NCBI GenBank assembly: GCA_033239005.1
Contig: BSQZ01000061.1
Coordinates: 3,646,001 to 3,710,000, forward strand
Reading direction: 5' to 3'
DNA from: Lamellibrachia satsuma
Lineage: Eukaryota > Annelida > Polychaeta > Sabellida > Siboglinidae
Length of the DNA stretch: 64,000 nucleotides
Of the stretch, positions 35,860-45,965 are shown piece by piece. The notes under the pieces were generated by a model. The model saw nothing but the letters and a program-made list of their open reading frames with translations, had not been told where the DNA came from and did not search any database. Both the position numbers and the translations under genes were made by a program. The first letter of the stretch is position 1. Each line of letters starts with the position of its first letter.

Positions 35860-36735
35860 TGACCAGTTTCTGACACGTTGCTCTTGTTTAGTTTTACCCC
35901 ATTCAGCACAAGGATTTGGCCTGTGAGCACCCTTTACCTTTCTCCCATTAATTGTACCCCTATACCCATATTAAATTGTTTCGTTTTGCTATTGTTATAT
36001 CCACTGGTATTACTCTTGGTCATCTTCGGTCATTTGCTACCTCTCTGTGGGTGCCTGTATTTATTTCCTCGACAGAACCTTCTTTTCTGGATAGAACCTT
36101 CCCCCACCCTAAAAGGCACAAGTGCCTATTTTGTCAAACAAATACAGAGTAAAATAACATTGTAACCCTTTAGCCATATTAGTGTTTTGTTGCTCTGACA
36201 CCCGCTGATATTACTCCTGGTCCTGAGCATTTTGGGATTTCTGTTTGTGCGCACGTATTGATATCTTGGCCAAACACGGTCCCACCCTGTCAGGTCGCGA
36301 GTCCCTATTTTACCAAACAAATACATATTAAAATACCACTGTAACCCTTAAGCCATATTACAGTGTTTTTTATATAATGTCACCACTGGTTTTACTCCTA
36401 GTTATTTGGAATGTCCCTGTGGGTGCAGGTATTGATTTCTTGGCCAAAAACATCCCTCTGTAAAGTCGGGAGTGCATTTTTCCAACAATAAATATTAAGA
36501 CACACTTGTAAGACTTTATAAAAATTTAATTACATTTTTTTCTATTATGACGCCCTATAGTCACTATTCCTGGTTATATTGAGCCATTTTACACCTCTCT
36601 GGGGGTGGATGCATTGGTTTCCAAGCCAAAACATCCCCCCCTATCCTATAAGGACATAATATAAGTGGCTATTTTGTCAAACAAATACACACTAAGATAA
36701 CATTGCAACACTTTAACAATATTGTAATATTTTTT
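35860..36735 (+). repeat. Degenerate ~180-bp satellite, 4-5 copies
   Basis: The landmark tcaaacaaatacagagtaaa / acattgtaaccctttagcca recurs near 36138, 36316, 36484 and 36680, each copy followed by a bracket such as ccactggtattactcytggt and ctctgtgggtg. Spacing varies about 168-196 bp. The 95-codon ORF inside is not convincing. Confidence 0.78.
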
Positions 36736-36771
36736 TTTACAGGGACACAGGCCCGTAGGCAGGAGGTTACT

Positions 36772-37321
36772 CATGGAGGGGCACCAGCTGTGTGTGGAGG
36801 GGCACCAGCTGTGTGTGGAGGGGCACCAGCTGTGTGTGGAGGGGCACCGGCTGTGTATGTAGGGACACCGGCTGTGTATGGAGGGGCACCAGCTGTGTAT
36901 GGAGGGGCACCAGCTGTGTATGGAGGGACACCAGCTGTGTATGGAGGGACACCAGTTGTGTATGGAGGGGCACCAGCTGTGTATGGAGGGGCACCAGCTG
37001 TGTGTGGAGGGACACCAGCTGTGTATGGAGGGGCACCAGCTGGGTATGGAGGGACACCAGTTGTGTATGAAGAGGCACCAGTTGTGTATGGAGGGACACC
37101 AGCTGTGTATGGAGGGACACCAGCTGTGTATGGAGGATCACCAGCTGTGTATGTAGGGACAGCAGCTGTTTATGGAGGGACACCAGTTGTGTATGGAGGG
37201 ACACCAGTTGTGTATGGATGGACACAAGCTGTGTATGGAGGTACACAAGCTGTGTATGGAGGGGCACCAGTTGTGTATGGAGGGGCACCAGCTGTGTATG
37301 GAGGGGCACAAGCTGTGTATG
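36772..37321 (+). repeat. 21-bp minisatellite, about 26 copies, open on both strands
   Basis: Unit ggaggggcaccagctgtgta t, with gggaca and gttgtg variants. The unit has no stop in several frames, so it yields 216 codons on the plus strand (GGAPAVY repeats) and 203 on the minus strand (PLHTQLV repeats). A ttttttttttacag tract sits just before it (36728-36741), but no other gene support exists. Confidence 0.9.
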
Positions 37322-37493
37322 GAACCAAAATTGGCAAATGGAGAGGAGGATGAGGTCGCTTAGGCGTTGTTGGAGCATTTACCGTCTGTAAGGAGTAAGC
37401 GTTCGTGTAAGTGTGAAAAAGCTCACCTCACACACTGTTGTTGAAGCACCAAATATTTGAGTACATGAAAAAACTCTGTACAACATGTCATTA

Positions 37494-37653
37494 GAAATGC
37501 CTCATTGTACATAACGACAACGTTCTGCACTGCAGCAGTGTTTTGGAAGATCTTGTGTCCTTGGGTGATTTTTTAAAGGATAAGAGGCTTTGCAACTATG
37601 TGGAATCAATGACGGAGAAGTACAGCACCTTCATTGCAGATCACTATCCCTAA
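37494..37653 (+). CDS. Unassigned terminal-exon-like ORF
   Basis: After a possible acceptor (gtcattag) the frame reads KCLIVHNDNVLHCSSVLEDL, VSLGDFLKDKRLCNYVESMT, EKYSTFIADHYP and stops at 37651-37653. A second possible acceptor, ctgcactgcag, lies at 37533. The composition is protein-like and non-repetitive. I do not recognise the family. It could be the last exon of an unseen plus-strand gene, an alternative TRPM 3' exon (phase after the 37533 site would fit exon 17), or a transposon remnant. Confidence 0.3.
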
Positions 37654-37689
37654 ATATTTTGTCTTTTCAACAAATACAAGTTTGTTATT

Positions 37690-39480
37690 GTTCATATAAA
37701 TATCTGGACATTTCAGATGAAAGCCATGTGGTTTGATAAATAACCATACATATCGAATTTATAGGATTATATTTAATATTATTTTCAAAACCAAACTTTG
37801 CACAAATATTCAGCAAAGCCAACAGACCTCTGGGACTAGGGGCAATAACACATAAATCATCTGTATAAAACATATGTTAGTACAGCAGTTGTGTACGTGA
37901 CAACCTATACCTGCACTATTTAACATATTGCTTAAATCATCAACGTATACAGTAAATAAGTAGGGAGATAAAATACCACCTTGCCGAACACTGTTTGATA
38001 CATTAAAGAAGTCAGAGGTCGTGGAACCCCATTTAATACTAAACATTTGGGTTCTGTGCCAGTATAACAAGATTTGTATGAGTAGGACAGGCACACCTCG
38101 ATTAAGCAATTTTCTAAAGAGTGTCCAATGGTTAACTCTATCAAATGCTTTAGATGCATCTAAAAGGCCTGTATTCACAGGACTATTGTAGCTTCTATAA
38201 TACTGAATAACATTTTTAACGCATATACACAATGATCAGCAGAATGGCCCTTGTTGAATCCAAACTGATTGTCGGTTGATTCTAGATAAGATTCCATAAG
38301 TTCAAGCAATATAATTTCAAAGATCTTAGAAGCAACTGTGACAAGCGCTATAGGTCTGTAGTTATTAACATCACTCATGTCACCAAACTTGTTTTTGACC
38401 AAGGGTATAATAATAATTTTGATAAAGTCATCGGGTAGATGTCCATGTGAGATAACACTAGTGTAAACATTTTACAGTAGTACGGTTGTGCACCTATCTG
38501 CATGTATAAAATGTTCAACAGATAGCCCATCATTACCACATGCTTTACCAGACTTCAGTTTGTCGATAGCGTTCTGCACCACGCAAGATGTTATGTGTAT
38601 GTCATTGTCATTACACACATTCCCAGTATTGTTTACACACTCTTTCATATTTTGCATAGTTACATCAGTGGTGACATTTTTAAACAAAGATTCAAAATGT
38701 GTTTTCCACATGGCTTATATGGAAGGATTGTTAGCACCATTAACAGAAGAAGCATTAGGAATAACTTGTACGATTTAGATGTGGTTTCCAAAAAGTAACT
38801 GTATCCTTAGTATGCATGGATTTTGCAATGACATCTGCTTGAGCCATGTCTTCTCTTTGTTTACACTGTTTAATCAGATATTTTAAATTTAATGTAGTTT
38901 TCTGCATTAGTTCACAAATTGGGCCGTGCTTAGGTTTTCTCAAGTCACCCCACAGAATATAACAATTTCTGGCTTCAGTGTGTGCCTCCTTTAACATAAT
39001 CATTCCAGCCTGGTTCAATGTCATCTTGACACAATGTTTTTTTACATGTACTAATAGTTTCAAGACTAGATTCCCAAAGTGCATTGCATATATCATCAAA
39101 AAGATTATCGATGTCACATATATACCATCTATTTGAACAATTAATCTTATTGCATGTAAATGACTCTGGAATGTGTACTTTGTCCAGATGTACAGCACTA
39201 CTCTTTTCATGTTCTCTCATGTTATAATATTGTGCTTTGGACCATCTAAAAATAGGTGGCATTTTATCTCGTTAGATACATTGTCATGACTTTCTGCAGC
39301 TACAGAGATAGAGATAACAAGTCCTACAGGGAGATGGTCCGAACTAGGGCGTTTATCTAAAATGTGTAAGTCAGTGATCATTGAATGTACGCTATGTGAA
39401 CAGATAAAGTGATCTAACAACGATGTAGAATTATGTGCATCACTCACATAGGTAAAGTATTGCAGGTTCGACCAAATTTT
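37690..39480 (-). mobile_element. LINE fragment, minus strand (Jockey/I-like), both ends missing
   Basis: Reading from 39480 down: endonuclease end (LLDHFICSHSV, SSDHLPVGLVI), a linker (AIDKLKSGKACGNDGLSVEH), RT start (NNYRPIALVTVASKIFEIIL, NQFGFNKGHSADHCVYAL), motif A (DASKAFDRVNHW), motif B (SVRQGGILSPYLFTVYVDDL) and motif C (YTDDLCVIAPSP). Stops and frameshifts interrupt it and the RT C-terminus is absent past about 37690. It belongs to a different family from CR1 family 1. Confidence 0.85.
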
Positions 39481-40276
39481 TCATAATATGAGACATAGTT
39501 GTCGTGTGATTGGTAGGGCAGGTATATGTTTAGGAGAAACAATTAGCCATCCTTTGTATCTATGTCAATTCCAAGTAACCCAACATCTCGGTTTCGTAGA
39601 TCTTGCGAGCCGAGTGACAAACACACCCACTTGTTTCTTGGCTTTTTATGTTGTTGCACGTTTGGTCAGATTTGCCGAGCGGAGCTTGGACACTGCCATT
39701 CCCGCGTATCATGGCAGAGTCGGGCTGGGTAGTGGTCAGCGATGCAGAACGGACACGCTTGTTGTTACAATTAAAAACAAAATAATATAAACCTAGCATG
39801 CAATCATTAAAATCCGACTAATATCATGTGATGTGGTGTAAGACCATGCTAGTGATGTTCTGGTGCGCCAACAATGTGTCAGTTCAAGCAAACGTAATAT
39901 GTTCAGTCGAACGTGACTTACGACAGGAATAGCGACCATTCTGGTCACGGCATAGCGGTTTACTCGAGCCTCCGGCGATTCTTAATTACGACACTTCTGA
40001 CGTGCCAGATATAAAAATAAACAAGCCAAACACACACCGACGGGGATTGTTGGCAAATAGTATAGCTTCGTCACTGGACTATTTGATGACGATAAATTAG
40101 CAGATAAACTAAAAGGGATTGCGGTAACTGAACTGCAATATGTGACTCAGTTGAGACAAATCATACAAAATAACGAACGAACGAATCATACAACATAAAG
40201 CAAGTAGAAATTTGCTCAGAAATCGGGTATGGTCAAAAATGCATATTAAAACGAAACAAGTCGTGGTTTTCGATCT
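39481..40276. other. Intergenic, nothing recognised
   Basis: Mixed-composition sequence. Short ORFs on both strands are not convincing. Confidence 0.45.
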
Positions 40277-40277
40277 A

Positions 40278-40364
<87 letters not shown>
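40277..40364. repeat. (TA)n microsatellite, ~88 bp
   Basis: Pure TA run. The overlapping ORFs on both strands are artefacts. Confidence 0.95.
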
Positions 40365-40365
<1 letters not shown>

Positions 40366-40424
40366 TGCCCTGCGCAGGCTGGGCTTTGGGTCCAAGCCCG
40401 GCCCGGCCCGCAAAGTTATTCATC

Positions 40425-41170
40425 TGGGACAATACAACCACCACTACGACTATACCATATCCATTGGTGGAAAAGATACCACCATGGGGGAGACCACAAA
40501 TGAGAGAGACTTGGGGTGCAAATAGACCATGATTTAAAGTTTGATCAACAATGGGGATGGTAGCAAACAAAGCTAACAAAATGCTAGGCCTTATAAGAAG
40601 ATCATTTACATACAAGGATGGATCAATCATGAAAAAACTATACACGAGCCTGGTTAGACCTATTCTAGAATATGGCAATGTAGTCTGGGCCCCAACATTC
40701 AAGAGAGACCAACAGATGATTGAGAACATTCAGCGACGAACAACGAAGCTAGTCCCAGAACTGAAGAACCTCGAATATGGTGACAGTCTCAGGAGGGTTA
40801 AGCTCCCAAGCCTCTACTATAGAAGAGCAAGAGGAGACATGATTGAAACCTACAAATATCTCCATGGAATCTATAAAGTTGACAGAATGCCACTTGAGCT
40901 GGACAACAATACGGTAACCAGGGGACACAGCGTGAAACTCAAGAAGGAACGCGTGACTGCAAGACAACGAAGGCATTACTTCAGGCACAGGGTAGTAAAC
41001 CGGTGGAATACCCTCACAGAGTATGTAGTTTCAGCACCCTCATTAAATATTTTCAAGACTAGACAGATTCTGGTGCGCTTACAGTTTTGAACAAAATGAC
41101 AACTTTCCACCCATGAGCACAAACAACTGTCAAGACCAGCTAAAAGGTTACTAGCCTAGAAGAGCTGAAG
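40425..41170 (+). mobile_element. CR1-like LINE 3' fragment (family 2)
   Basis: YDYTISIGGKDT and NERDLG, frameshift, then MVANKANKMLGLIRRSFTYK, YTSLVRPILEYGNVVWAPTF, IENIQRRTTKLVPELKNLEY, RGDMIETYKYLHGIYKV and HRVVNRWNTLTEYVVSAPSL (40551-41090). This is the RT C-terminal domain of CR1-type LINEs. Distinct from family 1 by sequence. It ends near a (GTAT)n tail at 41176-41193. It is preceded by a GC-rich 60-bp segment and the TA tract. Confidence 0.88.
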
Positions 41171-41350
41171 AGGATGTATGTATGTATGTATGTGTGTGCG
41201 TGAGTGCGTGCGTGTGTGTGCGCACCCCTAACGAAGGAGGAGGGAGGAGGTGGACCGTGTCAGTCGCGTGGGGCTGAAGTTGCTCAACCAGGTCTGGCCA
41301 ATCTTTCTCAAACTAAACAACATACATAGTGATATATATTTTTAATGTTT
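41171..41350. repeat. (GTAT)n/(GTGC)n tract
   Basis: gtatgtatgtatgtatgtgt and related sequence, probably the LINE 3' tail, then unassigned sequence to the end of the next gene. Confidence 0.6.
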
Positions 41351-43792
41351 TTAAGACACCACATTTTGAAATGTCGTGACATTTAAGGACATAAAACAGT
41401 AAAATACTGGCTGAGGACATGTGATGTCCTTGGTGTTTGGCGTGCAAAATTCCCGAATTTTTTTGTGGAGGTACCACTTTCTGGCATTGTCCAAGCCAGG
41501 TGGTGTGCTGGGCCGAGGCCGGCGGGGTGGTGGCAACACCTCATCATCCAGAAGTAGTTCACACCTCTCCTCCTCCGAATCAGCAAACTCCTTCCTGAAC
41601 ACCACTCCAGGTTGAGCCACATCAAACCGGAAATGGTGGAACTGTTTGATGCCTTTCATCACACGGAAAAAAGGCCTCAGAAATGACTGCCAGTCAGCCT
41701 GGGGCACAACAACTTCACTATCTTCCGTTCCAACTTTCTGTGGGATGTTGACGCCCGTTACAGTGCTTGTTTTGACAACATCAACGATATCATCCAAACA
41801 CGACACCATGTGTCGACGATAGTTCTGCTTGATCAAGCCAAAGCACCAGTCAGGTCCAAATTTGGTGTGCCCTGTGATGAGGAAGTTCAGGGAGACAGAC
41901 AGGTGCAATGAGTGTATGACTCGCCATGCCAGATACCACAGAAGGTAGTTGTTTTTGTTCTGGCCAGAACAGTTGTCACAGTGCAGGTGGACGTGCATCT
42001 CTCCAAAACCGTAATTGGCGAAGAAATGGACCAAGTAGCCAATAACAGAATTAGCACCCTTGGTGATGGCCATTCCTTCGTCAATCAGGTATGTCACCTG
42101 TTGTGGCATTCCCTCACATGTCACGCCAAACAAACCGCACTTTCTTGGACAAAGGAAGTACATTGGCCCTGGTTGCATTGGGTCTGAGGGGAAATGCACT
42201 TGTTGTGCATAGTCGAAGCTGTAATGCATGGTGATGTCCTTGGATACTGCTGTGTTGACGCCAAGTCTGTCCCCTTCTCGCTCCACCACTATCTTTGACG
42301 CTCTCACCATGTCTTGGTACAGTGACCGCTCTCTCACAACTTTCTCCAGATGTGCCTGTTGGTGCCTGACTCTCTCAGATTTATTCTCATCAGATACATT
42401 TGCACTTCTGTAAATGGCCGAGTTGTTCTTTTGACAGATCCAACAAAGATCTGTCATTGGTCGCGTTTTCACAATGTACGACACAAGGGTTCGCCACAGT
42501 TTGCGGAAGGAGTCAACCTTGACGGCGCGTTCACCAGCTGTTTCCATTGCAGCTGTGTAAAGTCGCCAGACACTCGCCTAGGTGTAGTTGGATGGCAACA
42601 GTTTGATGTCAAACCGCTTGTATCCGGGGATTCGGCCAGGCAACATCAAAGCATGGTCTTCCGCAAAGTTGACAAGAAAGGCAACGACTCTCGATATGTC
42701 GGCATGAGTCAGTAGTCGGACATCTGCTGCACGCCGGCCTCCAGATTTCTTGTACCGAGGTGTCAGTCCAAACTCCTTGTAGTGTTTCAGCAGTGCTGTA
42801 AGCTTGTCCTGGCTGATGCTGCAACAAAAAACATGAGTGATATTTAATAAACATGTTTAAACGACGTAGTATTGTTGAGTGATTTATACTGTATTAAACA
42901 TGCAAGGAAAATATAAAAAAGTGTTGTTATTCAGAGATTTATCAGAATACAGGATACACATTTTGTCGGAACTAATACCTTAAACTACTATAATAATGCA
43001 GGGGCACATAGCAACTTGAGGTGTATGTTGTATGTATATTGTGCTACCTATTTATTTAAACACAATTACTTCTAAACCAAAAGCTAAGTTGATACATGTT
43101 TTGCATTAATCCGGGTAATATTTAGATCACAACAGTCCAGTCAGGTGACAAGTGAACACCCAGATCATTATTAACTTGTTTGATGCTTAATAACAGTCTA
43201 GGCAGGGTCTGGAGCAGGCATTGTCAGAATTATTATATAATAGAGATTTTCCAAACTACAGTACATACCAGTGCAGAAACTTGAAAGTTTCTCTGCAGAC
43301 CCGTTGTCCTTCAACACAGTAGTTTGTGCGCTGTTGCTGTCTGGCTGTTTGCTCTTTTCTTTTTGACTTCTCAGTCATCAAAGAATTGCGGATGGTGGAA
43401 CTAATTTTCCCCAGAATGATGAGATCTTTCTCATAGTCTGGTAAGGAACTCATGTTCATCTTTAACTCCAGCACAAACTCTTCAGTGAAGCCACTATAGC
43501 ATGGATTGTCATTGACATTGTGCAGATGACAGCTACTTTTTGACGACTTGTTTACACAACTAAACTCGCGTATTGTCCGTAGCTCTGATGCACTGTTCTC
43601 GTCATCAACGACATCTACAGAGTTCATCACTGCTGCCACTTCATCGATGACAACTGAACCAGCCAGGCTGTCATCGTCATTGTTGTCACTCTCATTCTGA
43701 CTGACATCCGACCTCTCACTTTCTTCGTTGCTGCTGACGCTGTCATCGCCATCGGAGCCGGCGCCGCCAAAATAATCTGACAGCAACTCCAT
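41351..43792 (-). pseudogene. DUF7869-like (transposon-derived type) gene, two exons, one nonsense codon
   Basis: Minus strand. Exon 1 is 43792-43269 (ATG at 43792; donor GTATGT), 174 codons. It begins with an acidic Asp/Ser-rich region, then FTEEFVLELKMNMSSL and VCRETFKFLH. Exon 2 runs from 42818 (acceptor tttttgttgcag) to the stop at 41351-41353. The join restores frame as LH-C-ISQDKL. In exon 2: TPRYKKSGGRRAADVRLLTH, LLPSNYT, then TAG at 42580-42578, then ASVWRLYTAA. Related proteins appear to read KRSVW-like here, so one nonsense codon breaks the frame. Downstream features are PMTDLCWICQ (CxxC), HLHCDNCSGQNKNNYLLWYL and LITGHTKFGPDWCFGLIKQN, the DUF7869 hallmark. Function is uncertain. 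The family is multicopy and RNase H-like in look. It ends with WYLHKKIREFC. Confidence 0.75.
42819..43268 (-). other. Intron of the DUF7869-like gene
   Basis: 450-bp intron with GTATGT donor and TTTTTTGTTGCAG acceptor on the minus strand. The phase (2 nt + 1 nt) is consistent. Nothing else in it. Confidence 0.7.
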
Positions 43793-43805
43793 CCATTGCC
43801 TTACC

Positions 43806-45965
43806 TTATGATACCTTATGACGATTCTGATCGCAGGATCCAGTTGGTTCCTCCATGATCAGATCTTCAGAATCAAATATTTTTATATCATAATTTCCGG
43901 TTCCATTAGTTATTGTTAAAGGAGATTCATAGTCGTATATTATTGCCTGGGTAGACCAGAATTTGTCTAATTTGTTTTTAAATGAGTTAATTGATCTAGC
44001 TTGCACTACAGAGTTTCGGAGACTATTCCATGGTTCAGCCACTCTAAGAGGGAATGCATTTTTTCTTAAATTTATTTTTGCTCTTTGGGTAAATATTTTA
44101 AGGGAGTGTCCTCTATTTCCTGATCTAAGTGTGACATCCTCCCATTTCAGAAGGTTTGGTGCAGATTCATTATCGTACAATTCGTGCATTATTTTGTAGA
44201 CTTCTATCATGTCTCCTCTTAGCTTTCGGTATGCTAATGTGGGTAGCTTCAGTAATTTTAGTCTTTCTATATATGATAAATCCCTCATACCAAGAAGTTC
44301 TTTTGTGGCTCTTCTCTGGACGTTTTCTATTGCTATTTTATGTTTTATCTTATATGGATACCATACTGCTACGGCATATTTTAGGTGAGATCTAACCATT
44401 GTCTTATATAGTGGCAAAAAAGTGTGTGTGTCTAGGAACTGGAATGTTCTTCGGATTATTTTTATCATTTTAGTTGCTTTATTTACCACTTGGTTTATGT
44501 GATCATCAAATGACAATTTTGAATCGATAATTACACCTAAGTCAGTTTGCTTATCTATGGTGGCTAGTGAATGTTTAACATTATTGCTTATCATGAAATA
44601 TTCATTTTCAGCTATATTATTTTTTCCAATTTCCATGTGTTTACATTTGTCTGGGTGGAATTTTAATAGCCATTTGTCGCTCCATTGTTCTAGGATACTT
44701 AAATCTTGTTGTAGTATATCCTGATCATTTTTATTAGTTATGGCTCTAAATATCTTAATGTCATCAGCGAACAGGAATGTATTGGATTCAGTTAAATCTG
44801 GCAGGTCGTTTACGTATAGAACAAACAGTAAGGGTCCTAGGACAGATCCCTGCGGTATCCCTGATGTTACCTTGTGCCAGTTTGATTCTTTTCCATTTAC
44901 TGCTACCTTTTGTCGTCTATTTGTGATGAATGCCTCAATCCAGTTAACTAAATCATTCCTAATGTTAAAACTTTTTAATTTACTTATTAGTCTCGTATGT
45001 GGCACAGTATCAAAAGCCTTTTGAAAATCCATATAAATAACGTCTATGTAATTACCCTTATCCATTTCTGAGGTCCATTCATCTAGTATTTTAATTAGTT
45101 GGAGAACTGTTGATCTGCCAGAGATAAAACCATATTGTTTTTGACTGAACAGACCATTGACTTTCATGTAACTGATGATGTGATTTCTAATAATTTTTTC
45201 CATGCATTTACAAACTACGCTTGTTAGGCTTATTGGACGGTAGTTGCAAGCTAATTTCTTGTTTCCTTTTTTATATATTGCTGATATTTTGGCATCCTTC
45301 CATTCGTCGGGAATACTTGATGTTTTTATAGATGTTTCAAATATTTTTTGTAATGGGAGACAGATATTTTCTGACAACTCAATTAGTAATCTGGCACCAA
45401 TTTCATCAGGGCCAGGCGATTTGCTTATATTAAGTTCTTTTAATGTTAGTAATATTATGTTTTCAGTTACTTTTAGCTCATCCATTGCTAGTTTAATATT
45501 TACTTTGGGTGTAGTTGGGATAGACCCTGTCTGTTCAGTAATGAATACACTGGAGAAGTAGTTGGCAAGAATATTTGCTTTTTCTTCATCTTCAGTTGTT
45601 GTTTGGGATTTCGGATTTGTGTGGTCTATATTAAGTTCCCCAATTCCTTGTTTAACTGTAGTTTTTGATTTATAATAGTTCCAGAAGACTTTAGGGTTTT
45701 TCTTAGTTTGAATGGCTAAATGTTTTTCAAACTCCTTTCGGAGCTTTCTGGTTAAAGCTCGGATTTTATTCCTGCTTTTACAATACTCTAGATATTTTGT
45801 CCCATCCCTTGTTTCAATGTATCTTGTCCATAGTCTATTTTTACGTCTAATTAGTTTTCTGGTGTTTGCATTCAGGGGGAAATTTCCCTTTCTGTAATTT
45901 GAAACTTCTTTTTGAGGTACGTATTTATCTTCTAATAATCTTAGTACTGTTTTAAGGATTCCCAT
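43806..45965 (-). CDS. LINE reverse transcriptase ORF part (719 codons)
   Basis: RNA-directed DNA polymerase of a CR1/Jockey-group LINE. It contains ANILANYFSSVF, SPGPDEIGARLL, NYRPISLTSVVCKCMEKII, IYMDFQKAFDTVPHTRLISK (motif A Asp), SGIPQGSVLGPLLFVLYVND (motif B), TFLFADDIKIFRAI (motif C, FADD), WLLKFHPDKCKHMEIG, YKTMVRSHLKYAVAVWYPYK and a C-terminal domain to INSFKNKLDKFW. All catalytic residues are present. The first Met (45965) is not the true start. The frame should be joined to the endonuclease ORF. The stop codon (43806-43808) lies inside the 3' tail repeat. Confidence 0.92.
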   Translation of the reverse strand: MGILKTVLRLLEDKYVPQKEVSNYRKGNFPLNANTRKLIRRKNRLWTRYIETRDGTKYLEYCKSRNKIRALTRKLRKEFEKHLAIQTKKNPKVFWNYYKSKTTVKQGIGELNIDHTNPKSQTTTEDEEKANILANYFSSVFITEQTGSIPTTPKVNIKLAMDELKVTENIILLTLKELNISKSPGPDEIGARLLIELSENICLPLQKIFETSIKTSSIPDEWKDAKISAIYKKGNKKLACNYRPISLTSVVCKCMEKIIRNHIISYMKVNGLFSQKQYGFISGRSTVLQLIKILDEWTSEMDKGNYIDVIYMDFQKAFDTVPHTRLISKLKSFNIRNDLVNWIEAFITNRRQKVAVNGKESNWHKVTSGIPQGSVLGPLLFVLYVNDLPDLTESNTFLFADDIKIFRAITNKNDQDILQQDLSILEQWSDKWLLKFHPDKCKHMEIGKNNIAENEYFMISNNVKHSLATIDKQTDLGVIIDSKLSFDDHINQVVNKATKMIKIIRRTFQFLDTHTFLPLYKTMVRSHLKYAVAVWYPYKIKHKIAIENVQRRATKELLGMRDLSYIERLKLLKLPTLAYRKLRGDMIEVYKIMHELYDNESAPNLLKWEDVTLRSGNRGHSLKIFTQRAKINLRKNAFPLRVAEPWNSLRNSVVQARSINSFKNKLDKFWSTQAIIYDYESPLTITNGTGNYDIKIFDSEDLIMEEPTGSCDQNRHKVS

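Noticed and set aside
36767..37378. 203-codon minus-strand ORF (PLHTQLV repeats) and overlapping plus-strand ORFs
   Set aside because: The 21-bp minisatellite has no stops in several frames. The ORFs are repeat artefacts unless transcripts appear.
41421..42715. Plus-strand ORFs of 61-121 codons
   Set aside because: They are shadows of the minus-strand DUF7869-like gene, which has family motifs and a phased intron.
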